From: Flaveria trinervia
Lineage: Eukaryota > Streptophyta > Magnoliopsida > Asterales > Asteraceae
Direction of reading: 5' to 3'
DNA length: 64,000 nt
Assembly (NCBI GenBank): GCA_025506515.1
Contig: CM046452.1
Span: 73,505,115 to 73,569,114, forward strand
In this document: in pieces, positions 44,363 to 56,375 of the stretch
Layout: the number at the start of each line of letters is the position of its first letter
How positions within the stretch are numbered: the first letter of the stretch is position 1
The notes under the pieces: generated by a model
What the model was told of the DNA's origin: nothing
The model's database searches: none
Seen by the model: only the letters and a program-made list of their open reading frames with translations
Program-made: the position numbers and the translations under genes

Positions 44363-46775
44363 TGTCACACCCCATCTTGACGGCGGAATCGTCTAGATGT
44401 GAGGTTAAGATTGTTCACAACCACATAACACTATTATTTAATCCAATTATTATAATCATAAGTTTCAAATGTAACATTACAAACATAAGTCTCATATATG
44501 AAAATAGACATAACATAAGATGTAAATAATCCAAGACAATTCGTTTATTAAACTTGGTCCAATCCTAGATGTGGATAAACTTCAAAGACAGCATCAAACT
44601 CGGGCGTTTCTTGAAACATGTTAAAAATAAAAGGTCAACATAATGTTGGTGAGATTTCCATAGTTTTCATACATAAATATACAAAAGATAGCAATTCATG
44701 TCACAAGTTAGTGAACAAAGTAACTAGGGATGTATGACAGATATAATAATCAAACCTTGACAGATTATAAGATTACACGTTTACAAGATTATACGATTAG
44801 CTAAGTGTACTTGGATTAACCAAGCAGGCTTGTCAGGCCCATAGATCTATGACGTCGCCAGACTAGCAATAGTTAATGATTGCACATATAATATTCAATA
44901 CATTGTAATTACTAAAGTTTAACTAACCACAACAAACGAGTGAATTGCCCAAGTGTTACAAGAATTAAACGATTTTACAAGTGCAATGGTTATAAGGTAA
45001 CATGTTTCACCTCAAAGTGTAAAAATATAAAAAAAAAGATATAGAAATACTCACTTGATCAAATAGTATATAAATGATGATTAATAGGAATATTAATAGG
45101 CGTCGTTCCAACATAAACCGTCACAAGGCAACTAAATGTATATATTTACAAGATTTAAGCTTAATTATAATAAGTTTAACGAATCAACGAGTACTAGGGT
45201 TCAATTTGGTATTTAGGGCTTGTCAATTATTATGTTTAACAAAATAGAACCAATTATGTTTATTAAAATCAAAGATATATGTTACATTTTATATAAAGTT
45301 ATGTATATAAAAATATAACATTTATAATAAATTTGTAAATAAATTAAATAAGGTCTAATAAATACAATTTAAACAATATTTTAGGGGCTACGCTTGAAAT
45401 AATCATATTTGTGAAATAAAATATTATTTAAAGTATAGTTTTTATAAAAATAAACTATTTATTTCATTTTTAGAATATTTGATAAAAGTACAAATGTATT
45501 TCTTTTTAAGAAATTAATTTACAAAAAATAGTTGAAAGTATTTTAAAAAAATAGTTTTTATAAAATGACTTTTTTTATAATTTTTAAAAAGTTTAGAATT
45601 AATATTGAAGGCCAAAACAACTTAAAAATAAAACATAGTTCCCCGGATTCAAACCAGGGACCTCTTGTTTGGAAGTCTCCTGTGTTACCGGTGAACTAAG
45701 GGTCGTGGCCGTGTTAGGATGTGGCTTTTAAAATTTTAAAACACAATACCAAGAAAACCCCCAATTGACTAAGAACCCTAGTTTCATCTTCTTCAAATTG
45801 GGGTATAACTTGATGTTGTCCGTATGAGAAATCATGGGGCTTTTGTTCTCCATTTACAAACGAGTTTGTATTCGTGATTAATTTACCTGAATCGAGATGG
45901 ATTTGAGGATGCGTGTTCAGGGTTCAACGCGGCAGGAACGAAAGGGTAGCGATGAGCAATCGCTTGTGTATGTGTGTTGTTGGTACAATTGATGTTATAA
46001 AGAGTAAAAAGAGTCCTTTTTAAGTGATTTGCAATGATTATATAGCTCCCATTTGTTCGACTATACCACCAACGAATTCAAGTTGTCTTGCGAACGTTAT
46101 GACTTCAATTCGACTGATTAACGGTTGTCTTGAATGAAATTAATCGTATCATTGAATTCTAAATGATTAAATATACGTTTCTGTTCAATTAATTTGATTT
46201 TTAACATGATTTGGGAGTTGAACGAATGGAATTCGATTGTGGGTTCAGTTTCACGTTCAAAGTCATTATAACAGTGTTTAACAGCCAATTAAAGTATGTA
46301 TTCGAGTTCGATTCGTTTCCCCGAAGTGATTGCATCGTTCGGGCTTAAAATTTGAGGGTAAATGGCAGATTTTTGCCTCACCGGCGCCGCGTCGAGCTTT
46401 GGCCAGCCGCGGCCAGAAATACGGGAGAGAGATCAAAGTGTGGGTTTTATTTTTTCAATTTTACAAAAACAGTCCCTCAACTTTTTGGATGTTTATTAAT
46501 CTTATGCTTAAACTTTCATTTAAAGTTTATAAAATGATATTAGTGCCCCCTCAACTTTAAGTTTTAACTTTAAACTAACTTGTTAATTATTCAAGTTTTA
46601 TTATTATTATTATTATACAATTTAATATTTTAATTATTAACTTTCATAACTTAAAATTTAATGACAATTAAGAAATAAACATAGATAACCCATAAGTTTC
46701 ATAAATGCTAACAATAGCCCTTACAAGAATTTAACAAAGTTAATTTTTAGTTAACCAAAAATACATGATGTTACA
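44363..46775 (-). mobile_element. Solo LTR of a related gypsy family (2413 bp)
   Basis: TGTCACACCCC...TGTTACA ends, perfect target duplication GATAA, and no internal region. It is related to the nested element's LTR (same ends, same block order, same 'catgtttcacc' and 'gtgagggttaagattgttca'-like start) but well diverged, so it is a different subfamily. It arose by recombination between the two LTRs of a once complete element. Confidence 0.9.
45639..45707 (-). other. tRNA-like module in the solo LTR (diverged)
   Basis: On the minus strand 'TTAGTTCACCGGTAACAC' is A-box-like and 'GGTTTGAATCC' B-box-like, at the same place in the LTR as in the nested element. Confidence 0.4.
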
Positions 46776-46780
46776 GATAA

Positions 46781-47077
46781 TCAAGTTAAAGCAATTTAGA
46801 GAAGATGAGAATTATAAAGAAGAAGAAGGTGAGACGAAACAAAAAACAATCACAATAAAAATCATAATTGACTCTTGATTCCTTTTCTTCCTTTATAATC
46901 TTTAGTGGTTTCCTTTCTTGCTTGTTGTTGCTGACATGGTAGTTAAGATGAAATCTATCTCATTTTGATAATGGTTTCTTAATTCTAGTAATTGGCTTCT
47001 TAATTCTAGTACTTGGCTTCCTTACTGGGCTGATGACATTATCACCGGGATCACTTGATTGAATGGAACCCGCAACA
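46781..47077 (-). repeat. Outer gypsy 5' LTR, second part
   Basis: 297 bases, matching the rest of 29593-29889. 65 + 297 = 362, the same length as the left LTR. It ends in CA and is followed by ATCAG. Confidence 0.85.
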
Positions 47078-47082
47078 ATCAG

Positions 47083-48217
47083 CATATACAAGAAATTGCT
47101 CTTTAGTTTATATAGTGATGTTGGAGGGATGCGAACTCAAAGAATATTAGAATTATGGGTGTAGACTTGAGAAAACAAAATTTCAAACCAAACACCCAAC
47201 TTAGTACTCGAAATTTGAATATGAATTGAATTCAGAATTCAATTTATGAATCAATATTGAATTGGTGATTTTTGGGCATGATATTAGGAATTCAAATTAT
47301 CTATACAATTTTTTTAATAAATACTATATGTATTTTATTTATTTTACATATATTGTTTATTTTATCATTAAAGTTTTATTTTATTTTATTTGTCATACGT
47401 GTTATTTATGTCAATCTAAATTCGCACCGAATATGAATATTCGAATTCGCACCAGTACTCCTAGTCATGTTGACATCTTTTGTTACGTTAATATTAAATA
47501 TCAAATATGCTTATAGTTATACAATTTATGGGTGATAGTAAAATGCCACCCAATCCAAAGTTTTAAGTGACACACTATAAAAATATTATACATTATCATG
47601 TCCATTTCGCATATCGTGGTAAGGAGAACCCGAAGAAAATATTACTACTTATTATATTTTTGACTTGAATGTAATATTCATATACTAACAATCAAAAATA
47701 ATTAATGTGTTGAATTGGATCTATACTACGTATATATGGTATCATCTTACTATAATATTATATGTTGTAAGTAATATTCAATATTGTTTGTAAATACAAG
47801 TAAAATTTAAATCATAAAAGCAATCCAATGAATGGTAATTTATTCATCATCATCACCTTGAATTCATTAAAGACATTATGCTATAATCCTCTCCGACGAT
47901 TTACTCTTCTCCCAAACAAGTCAAAATCTTCCGCAACTCGTACGCCATAACCGATCTATTTTTGTCAAATTTCAAAAATCGGAAGTACATATATTGTAGT
48001 ACCTTGAAGATGTTTAGAGTTTGCTCGAATGATTTCATTATGTTAAATTTTTATTTCTCATTCTGGATATGATACTAGTACATATACGTAGTATGATATG
48101 CTACATATATGTAATATATCATACGACATATATGCAATACATTATATTATATGGAGGTTGCATCATAATATTATATATATGTAGTATTGAATAATTAATC
48201 TGTGTTAATATTTTTCT
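47083..48217. other. Intergenic, AT-rich, no recognised gene
   Basis: Includes TATATA/ATACGTA-rich repeats at 48070-48185. The open frame at 47262-47516 is AT-driven, with no domain. Confidence 0.45.
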
Positions 48218-49275
48218 ACTAGGTTAGTTTTCGTGTAATACACGGATTGAACAAATAAAAGGTTAAATAATTATTAATAAAAAATTATACATTGTAAAAT
48301 CATGCTTGAAGATAAAATATGATTATAAGTACATATAAATAGCTACTTTAAGCAAAAAAATAATAATATATTTTTCTCACTTTTATTTTATAAAAAATTA
48401 TGAATTTTTGTTTTTAGAGAGTGTGTTTTTAATAAATAAAAAAAGGTTTTTAATTCATTAAATTATATATTTTTTAATTTGAAAATAGTATGAGTAATAT
48501 TATTAGTATTCAATATTATTACTAATAATATAGAGAAATAAGAAAGTAAGTATAATAAAATCTACAGTAGTTTCATGCTTATTTTAGTATTTTTAAAGAT
48601 GGATAGATAAGCTAAACACTCATTAAGTAAACAGATTATATTCTAATATAAAATATATATGTAAAATAAATATTAATAATTACAGTATAATAATTTAATA
48701 TAAAATATAATTAAAATTATGTATAGATAATAGTTCAATAAATAAAATAGTTATACCATTTTTTAACTCTCTTATGTAAATAATTTTATTTTTTATATAA
48801 AATATTTTTTTATAAAGTTCTTGTTTTAAAAAAAATATGATTTGTAATTATTCTATTTGTTTTAATAAGATTGTTTTAAAACATTTCACTTGTTTATAAT
48901 TTAAAAAACAAAATGATTTTAAAATATTTTGTTTATAAAATGTTTAATGATTTAGAAAATTCCATATTATATAAAACTTTAGTTTTTTGTTATTGAGATG
49001 TTAATTAAAAGTTGTTATTTTTAATTTTCTTCATAAAATCTATTTAAAAAAAGCTAGTTTGATTTAAAAAAAAGAATAGATAAGAGAGAGAAGCATAACA
49101 ATTAATACAGTTTTTTTAATAAGATAGAGAAATTTATTTTAGTATTTAAATTATTATAACATCCTTTTGGAGGGGAAATTAATGTGTGGATATGTAGAAA
49201 AATGAAATGTGACAAAAACATAAGTTAAGAAAATGACAAGTAGCAAAAGAAACTTTGTTTTATTAGAGGTTATTA
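48218..49275 (-). mobile_element. Helitron-like element, same family as 21150-22160
   Basis: On the minus strand it begins near 49275 with 'CTCTAATAAAAC', then 'ctacttgtca' and the 'ttctctctctta' block. It ends at 48218 with hairpin CGTGTATTACACG and CTAGT. The interior 'attaaaattatgtata' (48709) matches 21231. About 1.05 kb, with no coding sequence. The 5' end is approximate. Confidence 0.4.
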
Positions 49276-49591
49276 CGATAACAGATTTATATTCAAATAA
49301 AAAAATTTGTGATTTGGTGGTGTAATTTTTTTAAAAAAATAATAACATATGAAAAGGTTCTCAAGTTCTTAATTAAAATAAATTTTTAATCAGTTTTATT
49401 ATTTATATTAACTTTTAATAGAAAAAAAATAAGACGCTAGTACATGTAGGACAAAAAGAATTACGTAATAAAGAGTTGATGGTATTGATAATATATTTTA
49501 AAACGTTTAATCGTAATTGAGAAATATTGTTAATGGATGTGGTTATAAAAATAAAATAAACAAACTTGTAATACATATTTTGATGTAGTTT

Positions 49592-49707
49592 TAATGGAAT
49601 ATGATCCTTGCCTCTTTATCATTGATCAATCAAATATATAATTACAATATACACAATATTTACGTAACGAACCCTATACTATACATTTATAATAATCTAG
49701 TCTAATA
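49592..49707 (-). repeat. Compact copia 3' LTR (116 bp)
   Basis: Begins taatggaatatgatcc on +. Differs from its partner at three positions, without indels. Confidence 0.9.
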
Positions 49708-49749
49708 TACCCCCTCAGTCTAAGGAGGGTGACGAATGCTTAGACTGGC

Positions 49750-51326
49750 TCAGAAATTATTGAAAAGAGGGCGTGGTAACCCCTTAGTAAAAATATCTGC
49801 TAGCTGATAACGTGAGGGGACATGCAGAACCCGAATATGACCCAGACGAACCTGTTCCCGAACAAAGTGGATATCAATTTCAATGTGTTTGGTTCTCTGA
49901 TGATGAATCGGGTTACCAGACAGATAAATGGCACTGACATTGTCACAATAAACCAAAGATGCTCTCGAAGGAGGTCGGCCCAACTCTAAAAGAAGGTTGC
50001 GAATCCAACATAATTCTGCGACTACATTCGCAACCCCTCTGTATTCTGCCTCGGCACTGGATCTGAAAACGGTGGTTTGTCGCTTGGACGACCACGAAAT
50101 CAAATTATCACCAAGAAATATGCAATAACTTGAAGTAGATCGATGTGTGTCTGGGCAACCTTCCCAGTATGCGTCAGTATAAGAAATCAAAGATGTGGAC
50201 GAACTGCCAGACATGTGCAGACCCAGATGTAGCGTTCCTTTAATGTAACGAAGGATACGTTTTAAGGCATTAAAATGAGCAATGGTGGGAGCGTGCATAT
50301 GCATACAGACCTGCTGAACCACATAAGAGATGTTGGGGCGAGTTAAGGTCAAATATTGTAGGGCACCTTCTAAACTGCGAAACAATGTAGGGTTATCAAT
50401 CAACGGGCTGTCAGCGGCTGCGAGCTTCCCGTTGGTGTCAACTGGGGTGTGAACGGGATTACAATCGGACATTTTGGCACGTGACAGGATGTCACGCGCA
50501 TATGTATGCTGAGATAAGAACAATCCCGATGTCTTGCGCTGAACAGACACACCCAAAAAATAATGTAACGGTCCGAGATCCTTCATTGCAAATTCTTGTG
50601 ACAACCGAGTCATAAGGTGTTGTTTGAGCTGACCGAAGGAAGTAGTGAAAATAATGTCATCGACATATAACAATAAATATGCAGTGTCGTTCCCCCGTTT
50701 ATAAATGAATAATGAGTTGTCACAAGTACTATGATGAAAACCCAAAGTGTGAACGAACTCAGTAAACCGTTGGTACCAAGCCCGTGGTGCCTGTTTTAAC
50801 CCATATAAATACTTTTTCAAGCGACACACGTGATGAGGAAAACGAGGATCTCGAAAACCAGGCGGCTGATGCATAAATACAGTTTCAAGAAGGTTGCCAT
50901 GCAGGAAAGCATTCTTCACGTCAAGCTGACTAATATCCCACCCATTAGCCAATGCAATGCTCAATACGGTTCTAATAGTGGCAGGTTTCACTACTGGACT
51001 AAAAGTCTCATTACAATCCACCCGATGTGTTGAGATCGACCATCACATACCAAACGCGCTTTATAGCGCTCCAACGACCCATCAGATTTCAATTTATGTT
51101 TAAAAATCCACATGCAACGTGTAATGTTAACTCCACTCGGACGAGGAACAAGCTCCCATGTCTTATTATCAATAAGAGCCGTGAAATCGTCTCGCATGGC
51201 ATGGTTCCAAAAAGGATTGGCTAAGGCTTCTTGGGGATTTTTGGGTATAGGAGAGGGGGTGATAGTGGAGTGAAGGTTGAAGATTTGACGGGGTTTAGTA
51301 ATGCCGGACATGCTACGAGTAATCAT
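49750..51326 (-). pseudogene. Compact copia reverse transcriptase and RNase H (one frameshift)
   Basis: 51326-50991 holds the N-terminal RT block ('EALANPFWNHAMRDDFTAL', 'TWELVPRPSGVNI', 'YKARLVCDG'). The frame then slips at about 51020, and 51021-49750 continues for 423 codons with 'QLDVKNAFLHGNLLETVFM', 'LLLYVDDIIFTTS' (YVDD), 'FLGVSVQR' and RNase H blocks 'SYTDAYWEGCPDTHRSTS', 'SSAEAEYRGVANV' and 'QLADIFTKGLPRPL'. All catalytic blocks are present. Only one slip breaks the enzyme. Confidence 0.88.
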
Positions 51327-53514
51327 GGTATGAGAGGGGGTGGAGGTGGCGGGTTGGGGTTTGGCGGATGGGCTGGTTGGGGGTTTGGCACGTGGGCCGA
51401 AGCGATGTCAGGTGGGGCAGGAGGTTGAGAGATGTTTGATAGGCCGGATGTAGGTGGGCTGTTGTGGGTAGCATGGTTAGGGCCATCATAGGGTGTGGGT
51501 TGGGTCGTGGGCTGGGAGGAGAGTGTGGGGGTGGGGGCCGTGGGGCTGGGTTGGGATTGGGGTGAAGGATGTAGATCAATAGGAAGATAAGGGGAAAAGT
51601 GAGGTGGGAGTGGGCTAAAATTATGTAAAAAGTCATAGTTAGGTGGTGGGGTGATGTTGTTTGCAAACGGGAAAACATGTTCGTTGAAGATAACGTGTCG
51701 TGACAAAATGATTTTCCGTGAAGACATGTCATAACATTATACCCCCTATGATCCGATGGGTAACCTAAAAAGACATATGGGGTGGAGCGACTTTGGAGTT
51801 TGTTAATGGTGGTGGACGGAAAGAGAGGGTAACAAAGACAACCAAAAGTGCGAAGATGAGAATAAGAAGGATTTTTGCGAAAAAGAAGGTGAGTTGGGGT
51901 GCGTTTGTTTAGAAGTTTGCTAGGTAAGATGTTCAATAAATATGTAGCAACTTCCAATGCGTGATGCCAAAAATTGGTCGGTAAAGAAGCATGAGTAAGA
52001 AGAGTGCGAATGATATTGTTTATGGAATGAATTTTTCGCTCGGCTTTACCGTTTTGGGAAGACGTATACGGACACGAAAAACGGAAAAGCATACCATTTT
52101 GATGGCAAAAGTGACGAAACGTATTGTTGTTGTATTCGGTGCCATTGTCACATTGAACATTTTTAATATGCAAATTAAATTGAGTTTTAATTTGTTGGTA
52201 AAATTGTTGAAAGATGGGAAAAACTTGAGATTTATGTTTTAAGGGAAAAGTCCACAAGTAATTAGTATAATCATCAAGAAGTAACATATAATAATGATGA
52301 CCACCCGAGCTTTGCACCGGGGAGGTCCAAAGATCACTATGAACAATATCAAAAGGCATAAATGTAGAAGAAGATGAAGCATAAAACGACAATTTGATAT
52401 GTTTACCAAACACACAAGACTGACAAATGTTTTTAACAGTAGAACAACAAAAAGAAACAGAAGAATTTATATTCAAAACTTGCAATAAATCAAAACTTGG
52501 ATGACCCAATCTCTTATGCCACAAATCTTGAGAAAGTGCTGCAAAGGTACTTGGACTCGTGAACTTCGAGAGGAAAGGTAGGGTGAGCGGATACAGATCC
52601 CCAGTGCTGTTACATCGGATAATAGGTTTCTTGGTCTGGAAATCCTTCACGAGAAAACCAAATTTGTCAAACTCAATGGATATGTTGTTATCAATAGTTA
52701 AATGACGAACATAGAGTAAATTTTTAATAAGGTTTGGTGCGAAAAAAACATGGTTTAGGTGCAAAGGGGGGTAGGGTGGTTGTAAAGTGGTGTGGCCTGT
52801 TCCTTTAATGGGTATTTTGAAACCATTTCCAACGAGAATATGGTTTGCAAAGCTATTATTGACATAAGAAGAAAGTGTACCTGTCGAGTTTGTCATATGG
52901 TTTGTTGCACCGGTGTCCATATACCACTGTTGATCGGGATTTAGAGTTATGGTATGTAAAGCTTGCTCAATGTTGGTTGGTGTGAAGTGTTGAGCTGCTG
53001 CATAGGCCTGTGGAGAAGGAGCAGGTCCAAGAATGCCTTGAGTAGGACGAGGTGATCTCATGGGTGTAGTAGGATACGGACATGGTGGTGTTTGCCATGC
53101 ATAGGACTGCCAAGGGGGAGTGGGATTCCAAGTTTGAGGCGAATAGTAGTTGTAATGGTTCGGAGAGTAGGCGCCTTGGCCACGGGACCGTCCTCGGCCA
53201 CGTCCGCAACCTCGGGACCCTCGGCCTCGGCCACGGCTGGAGTCAGATTGGGGGCAGTTTGTGTTGGTGTAGGAGGGGTCATAAGGCTGTTGGTGGGTGG
53301 TGGAGTTATCGACTGAGGGGTGTAAGGTGGGGTTTGTGGCGTTGGTGGTGGGGTTAGAAGTGGTGGTGTGTAGGGCAGTTTGAGGTGTAGAGTGGGATTG
53401 ACGAGATTCTTCCATTATCAACCGTGGACAGGCATCGTAGAAATCGAGTAGTGATTTGGTTTGTTGAAGGAGCATGGCAACACTATCAAACTTCTCATTT
53501 AACCCGGAAATCAC
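51313..53514 (-). pseudogene. Compact copia gag end, protease and integrase
   Basis: A 733-codon frame. A Gly/Arg-rich gag tail (rich in RGRG; no canonical CCHC knuckle seen) is followed by 'QWYMDTGATNHMT' (protease active site), 'LWHKRLGHPSFDLL', 'CQSCVFGKHIKLSF' (integrase zinc half), 'DIVHSDLWTSPVQSSGGHHY', 'LLDDYTNYLW' and 'CDNGTEYNN', giving the integrase core with its Asp residues. It follows gag in the same frame after a single TAG. Near 51730 the sensible reading moves to the next frame (51727-51323, Pro-rich linker to RT). Confidence 0.88.
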
Positions 53515-54069
53515 CTATAGCACCAACTCTTGTTCCATAACGGGGCTTTCAACGTTTGCCAATAGATCCGAAATCACCTTCAAGGCCTGACAATAAGCAC
53601 CTACATTTGGAAAATCATGCACTTTAGTGTTAGAAAACTGATTACGAAGATAAAGAGCTCGGGTTGTCTTGTTGTCTTGAAAGAGCTTTTCTAGGGTTTC
53701 CCAAGCCTGTGCAGCAGTGCAGTTTTTCTTGAGAATGGTCTCTAGGAGATCACTGGAGATAGTAGCATAGATCCACTGTAAAACTATCGCATCCAGACGT
53801 GGCCAAAGTTCATCACGGGTTTTGGATGTAGAGGTGGTTGGTGTGGATGGGATGATGTGGTGTAGAACATCATAGGCCCGACAATGGATGCGAAAGAGTT
53901 CTGCCCATGATAGATAGTTACACTTTTCCATGTCAAGAATAGTGGTGAAGTTGGTTTTGATATTGGTCACAGTGGTTGCAGGATGGAGTTTTTCTATGGT
54001 AGTGGGATTAGGGGGCGTGGTAGTTGGTTTTGATGTTGGTGACATGGGAGGAGTTTCAGAGCCAGACAT
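53515..54069 (-). pseudogene. Compact copia gag, ends at an in-frame TAG
   Basis: 184 codons from ATG. The UBN2-type gag core includes 'NYLSWAELFRIHCRAYDVL', 'ARLDAIVLQWIYATIS' and 'AWETLEKLFQDNKTTRALY'. The TAG at 53515-53517 interrupts a block that would normally read straight on into 'ISGLNEKFDSVAMLLQ' in the same frame, a probable CAG-to-TAG change. Confidence 0.85.
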
Positions 54070-54196
54070 GGTGGATTAGGGTGATGAGAGGCGGCAGATA
54101 ATGATGGTGGAAGAGGGTGATGGGCGGCAAGAACAGGGGTGGGAAGAGGCTGCGACGACTAGAGAAAGAGGCTAGGGTTTTTGGTGATCAGAGAGT

Positions 54197-54208
54197 GCTC
54201 TGATACCA
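54197..54208 (-). other. Primer-binding site of the compact copia
   Basis: TGGTATCAGAGC, initiator tRNA-Met type, touching the LTR with no spacer. Confidence 0.85.
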
Positions 54209-54324
54209 TAATGGAATATGATCCTTGCCTCTTTCTCATTGATCAATCAAATATATAATTACAATATACACGATATTTACGTAACGAACCCTATACTATA
54301 CATTGATAATAATCTAGTCTAATA
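54209..54324 (-). repeat. Compact copia 5' LTR (116 bp)
   Basis: Partner of 49592-49707, followed by AGTTT. Confidence 0.9.
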
Positions 54325-54329
54325 AGTTT

Positions 54330-55179
54330 CTTGTGAAAGCGTCTTTGGAGAACTTTTAAGAGGCCTTAAATTAGGTAAAAAAATAAACTATTTTATTTAT
54401 CTATATTCTAAGATAAAACGTATGTGTGTTTTAGAGAGAAATAAAAAGAGAGAATGAAATTGTTGAAGTTTTATCAATAGGGTTCTTTTTAGATAAAAAT
54501 GAGTTTTGTTGAGGAAAAATAATGTGTTAATGTGTTTACGGGAAGACAATATGGTCGTGCATGAGATAAATCATTTATGGTTTTTATATATAAAAAAAAT
54601 GATTTGGTTTACTTTTATAGAAAGCCTTGATTTCAATGTTTGTTTCAGGTCTAAAATGTGTTAAAAAATTAATATAAGTTTAAAGCCATAGTAGTGGTTG
54701 TGTTATTTTTTCCCATTTTCTCTATGTAAAACATTAGCGTCATATAATTATTTTTTATTTTTCTAATTATCTCACATAATTTCTCTATTTTATAGTGAGT
54801 CGTCTTAGTTCTTATCTATTAACATGTTTTACATTTGTATTTATATTTCATATTTTATAATTAAATTTAACAAATACAAAGAAAATAATATTAAGGAAAC
54901 AAAAATATGTAAAATAAATAGGAAAAAAGACAACACTTTATTAATAAATCCAAATGCCGGATAAAATTCAATCGAAATTTATCGTGGATTGTGCGTGATC
55001 ATATGCGTGAAAGTATACCATGTTCTATAGGGTCGTTGTTTGTAGGATCTTCTATGTTATCGAGAGATATCCCAAACAATCAATCTTTAAAATTATATTA
55101 TGTAAGATAATCATGCTTACATGATTTTTCTAATTCTTAAAGGAGGTAGTTTTGCGAATTGTTGAAATATATGTTATTT
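54330..55179. other. Intergenic, AT-rich, nothing recognised
   Basis: It may be the other side of the sequence into which the compact copia jumped. No gene or RNA signal. Confidence 0.4.
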
Positions 55180-56310
55180 ATCTTTTAGCGGCCCAAAAGC
55201 TCGTTCAACATTCTTTCCTGTTGCTTATTGCACTCTCTTGAATCGTTGTTGTTAAGATCGTTCTCCAACGGGTACGACAATGTGGTAACTATGGTTGCCG
55301 AGTTCGGGTATTTCTCATCAGCTAGATAATACCCAAATCTATAATCAATATTGTTTACCATAAAAGGTGTAAGGCCCTGACTTATATGGATTACAAACAA
55401 AAACCCAAGAAAGTGAAAACTCTAAAGCATGCGAGAACTCTAAGATTTGAAAGAACTTCAAGGTTAAGCGAGAACTTTGAAGACGAGAAAACTTGCATTT
55501 TGTGAAAAGTTCCGTGAACTTTTCATATAGCATAACAATGTATAAATAATAGCTTTTGCTTTGTATTTCATTATGTGTATCATTTGCATAGATGCTTAGG
55601 TAGGTGAGAGTAGAGGGTTGCGTGATAGACTATCCAAGGGGAGTTCACTTCCACTGGATCGAATTTAAACAAAACTGATTTGGTATTTTAATCATTTAGT
55701 TATAGTAAACATCTCAATGAGCTTGTATATAGTTTGTTATATCACACAAACATCCGTCTTAATTTAATTATTAAATGCAATATTTGTTGGTAAAAGATCG
55801 ATTGGACCTTACAAAAGGACACTTCAAACGGTTTCACTAATAACATCATTGAACAAAAATGATCAGTCAAAAACATTGATGTCATTGTTAGCTTCGAGGG
55901 TCCTGAAATGCCAAATTCATAATCCACAAACGCCGCCACACCAAGCATTATCATCGTTTGTTTGTGATCAATCCTCATGTATTGCCCTTGCCATTCAATT
56001 GGACTATTCTTTCAAACCTAGTGCATACAATAGAAGCTCTTTAACATCCTCAAAAAACTATATTGTTGCTCGGGTGTGATGTATAAAAGTTGTACGTCCA
56101 TTGTAAGTCGATATATGTATATTATTCTTTGAATACAAAAGTAATAACTTCATCATAAAAGTATTGCATGCAGTCGCATGATGTTATTTTAGACATATTT
56201 AAATATTCATCAAACGCGTCTTGAGCATCCCTATATGTTAGACTGCTAGTTGTTGTATAACGAAAGTATATAATTGCAGCAAACAAAAACTCCGATGACC
56301 ATACATATAA
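55180..56310 (-). pseudogene. PIF/Harbinger transposase remnant
   Basis: Minus-strand frames, in order from 56310 down: 'DAFDEYLNMSKITSCDCM', 'SPIEWQGQYMRIDHKQTMIM' with 'LGVAAFVD', then 'ANNDINVFD' in another frame, then 'MVNNIDYRFGYYLADEKYPN' and 'SATIVTTLSYPLEND' with 'CNKQQERMLNEL'. These track the DDE domain of plant Harbinger/ALP1-like proteins (DEYLR..., W...WQGQY..GDH..PT..LEAVA, NNDINVL, VNG..Y..GYYLADGIYP.W). At least three frame changes and several stops are present. Terminal repeats were not found. Confidence 0.65.
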
Positions 56311-56375
56311 AAAATTGTTTAAAAGAACTAAAAAATCATCTCCAATTAACCTACAAACATTAAAATTGGGTATTG

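Larger units (their letters stand above)
29528..47077 (-). mobile_element. Outer Ty3/gypsy retrotransposon, carrying two later insertions
   Basis: The LTRs are 362 bases each: 29528-29889 on the left, and 44298-44362 joined to 46781-47077 on the right. The target duplication is ATTAG (29523-29527) versus ATCAG (47078-47082), one mismatch. Minus-strand order is gag, protease, reverse transcriptase, RNase H, integrase and a chromodomain-like end, which makes it a chromovirus-type gypsy element. The purine tract AGTAGGGGGTAA (29890-29901) abuts the 3' LTR. The primer site 'TTGGTGCTTTCATTAAGAG' abuts the 5' LTR; its tRNA is not identified. It is interrupted at 33138-43411 and in the right LTR. 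Confidence 0.9.
49592..54324 (-). mobile_element. Compact Ty1/copia retrotransposon (Ale/Retrofit-like), TA...TA ends
   Basis: 4733 bases with LTRs of only 116 bp (49592-49707 and 54209-54324, three substitutions apart) and perfect target duplication AGTTT (49587-49591, 54325-54329). The LTR starts TATTAGAC and ends CCATTA on the minus strand, not TG...CA. The primer site TGGTATCAGAGC (54197-54208, tRNA-Met) abuts the 5' LTR exactly, and the purine tract GAGGGGGTA (49708-49716) abuts the 3' LTR. Both support these boundaries. Short LTRs and protein motifs suggest the Ale/Retrofit lineage. Confidence 0.92.

Noticed and set aside
53058..53357. Plus- and minus-strand Gly/Arg/Val-rich frames
   Set aside because: Shadows of the Gly/Arg-rich gag tail of the compact copia.
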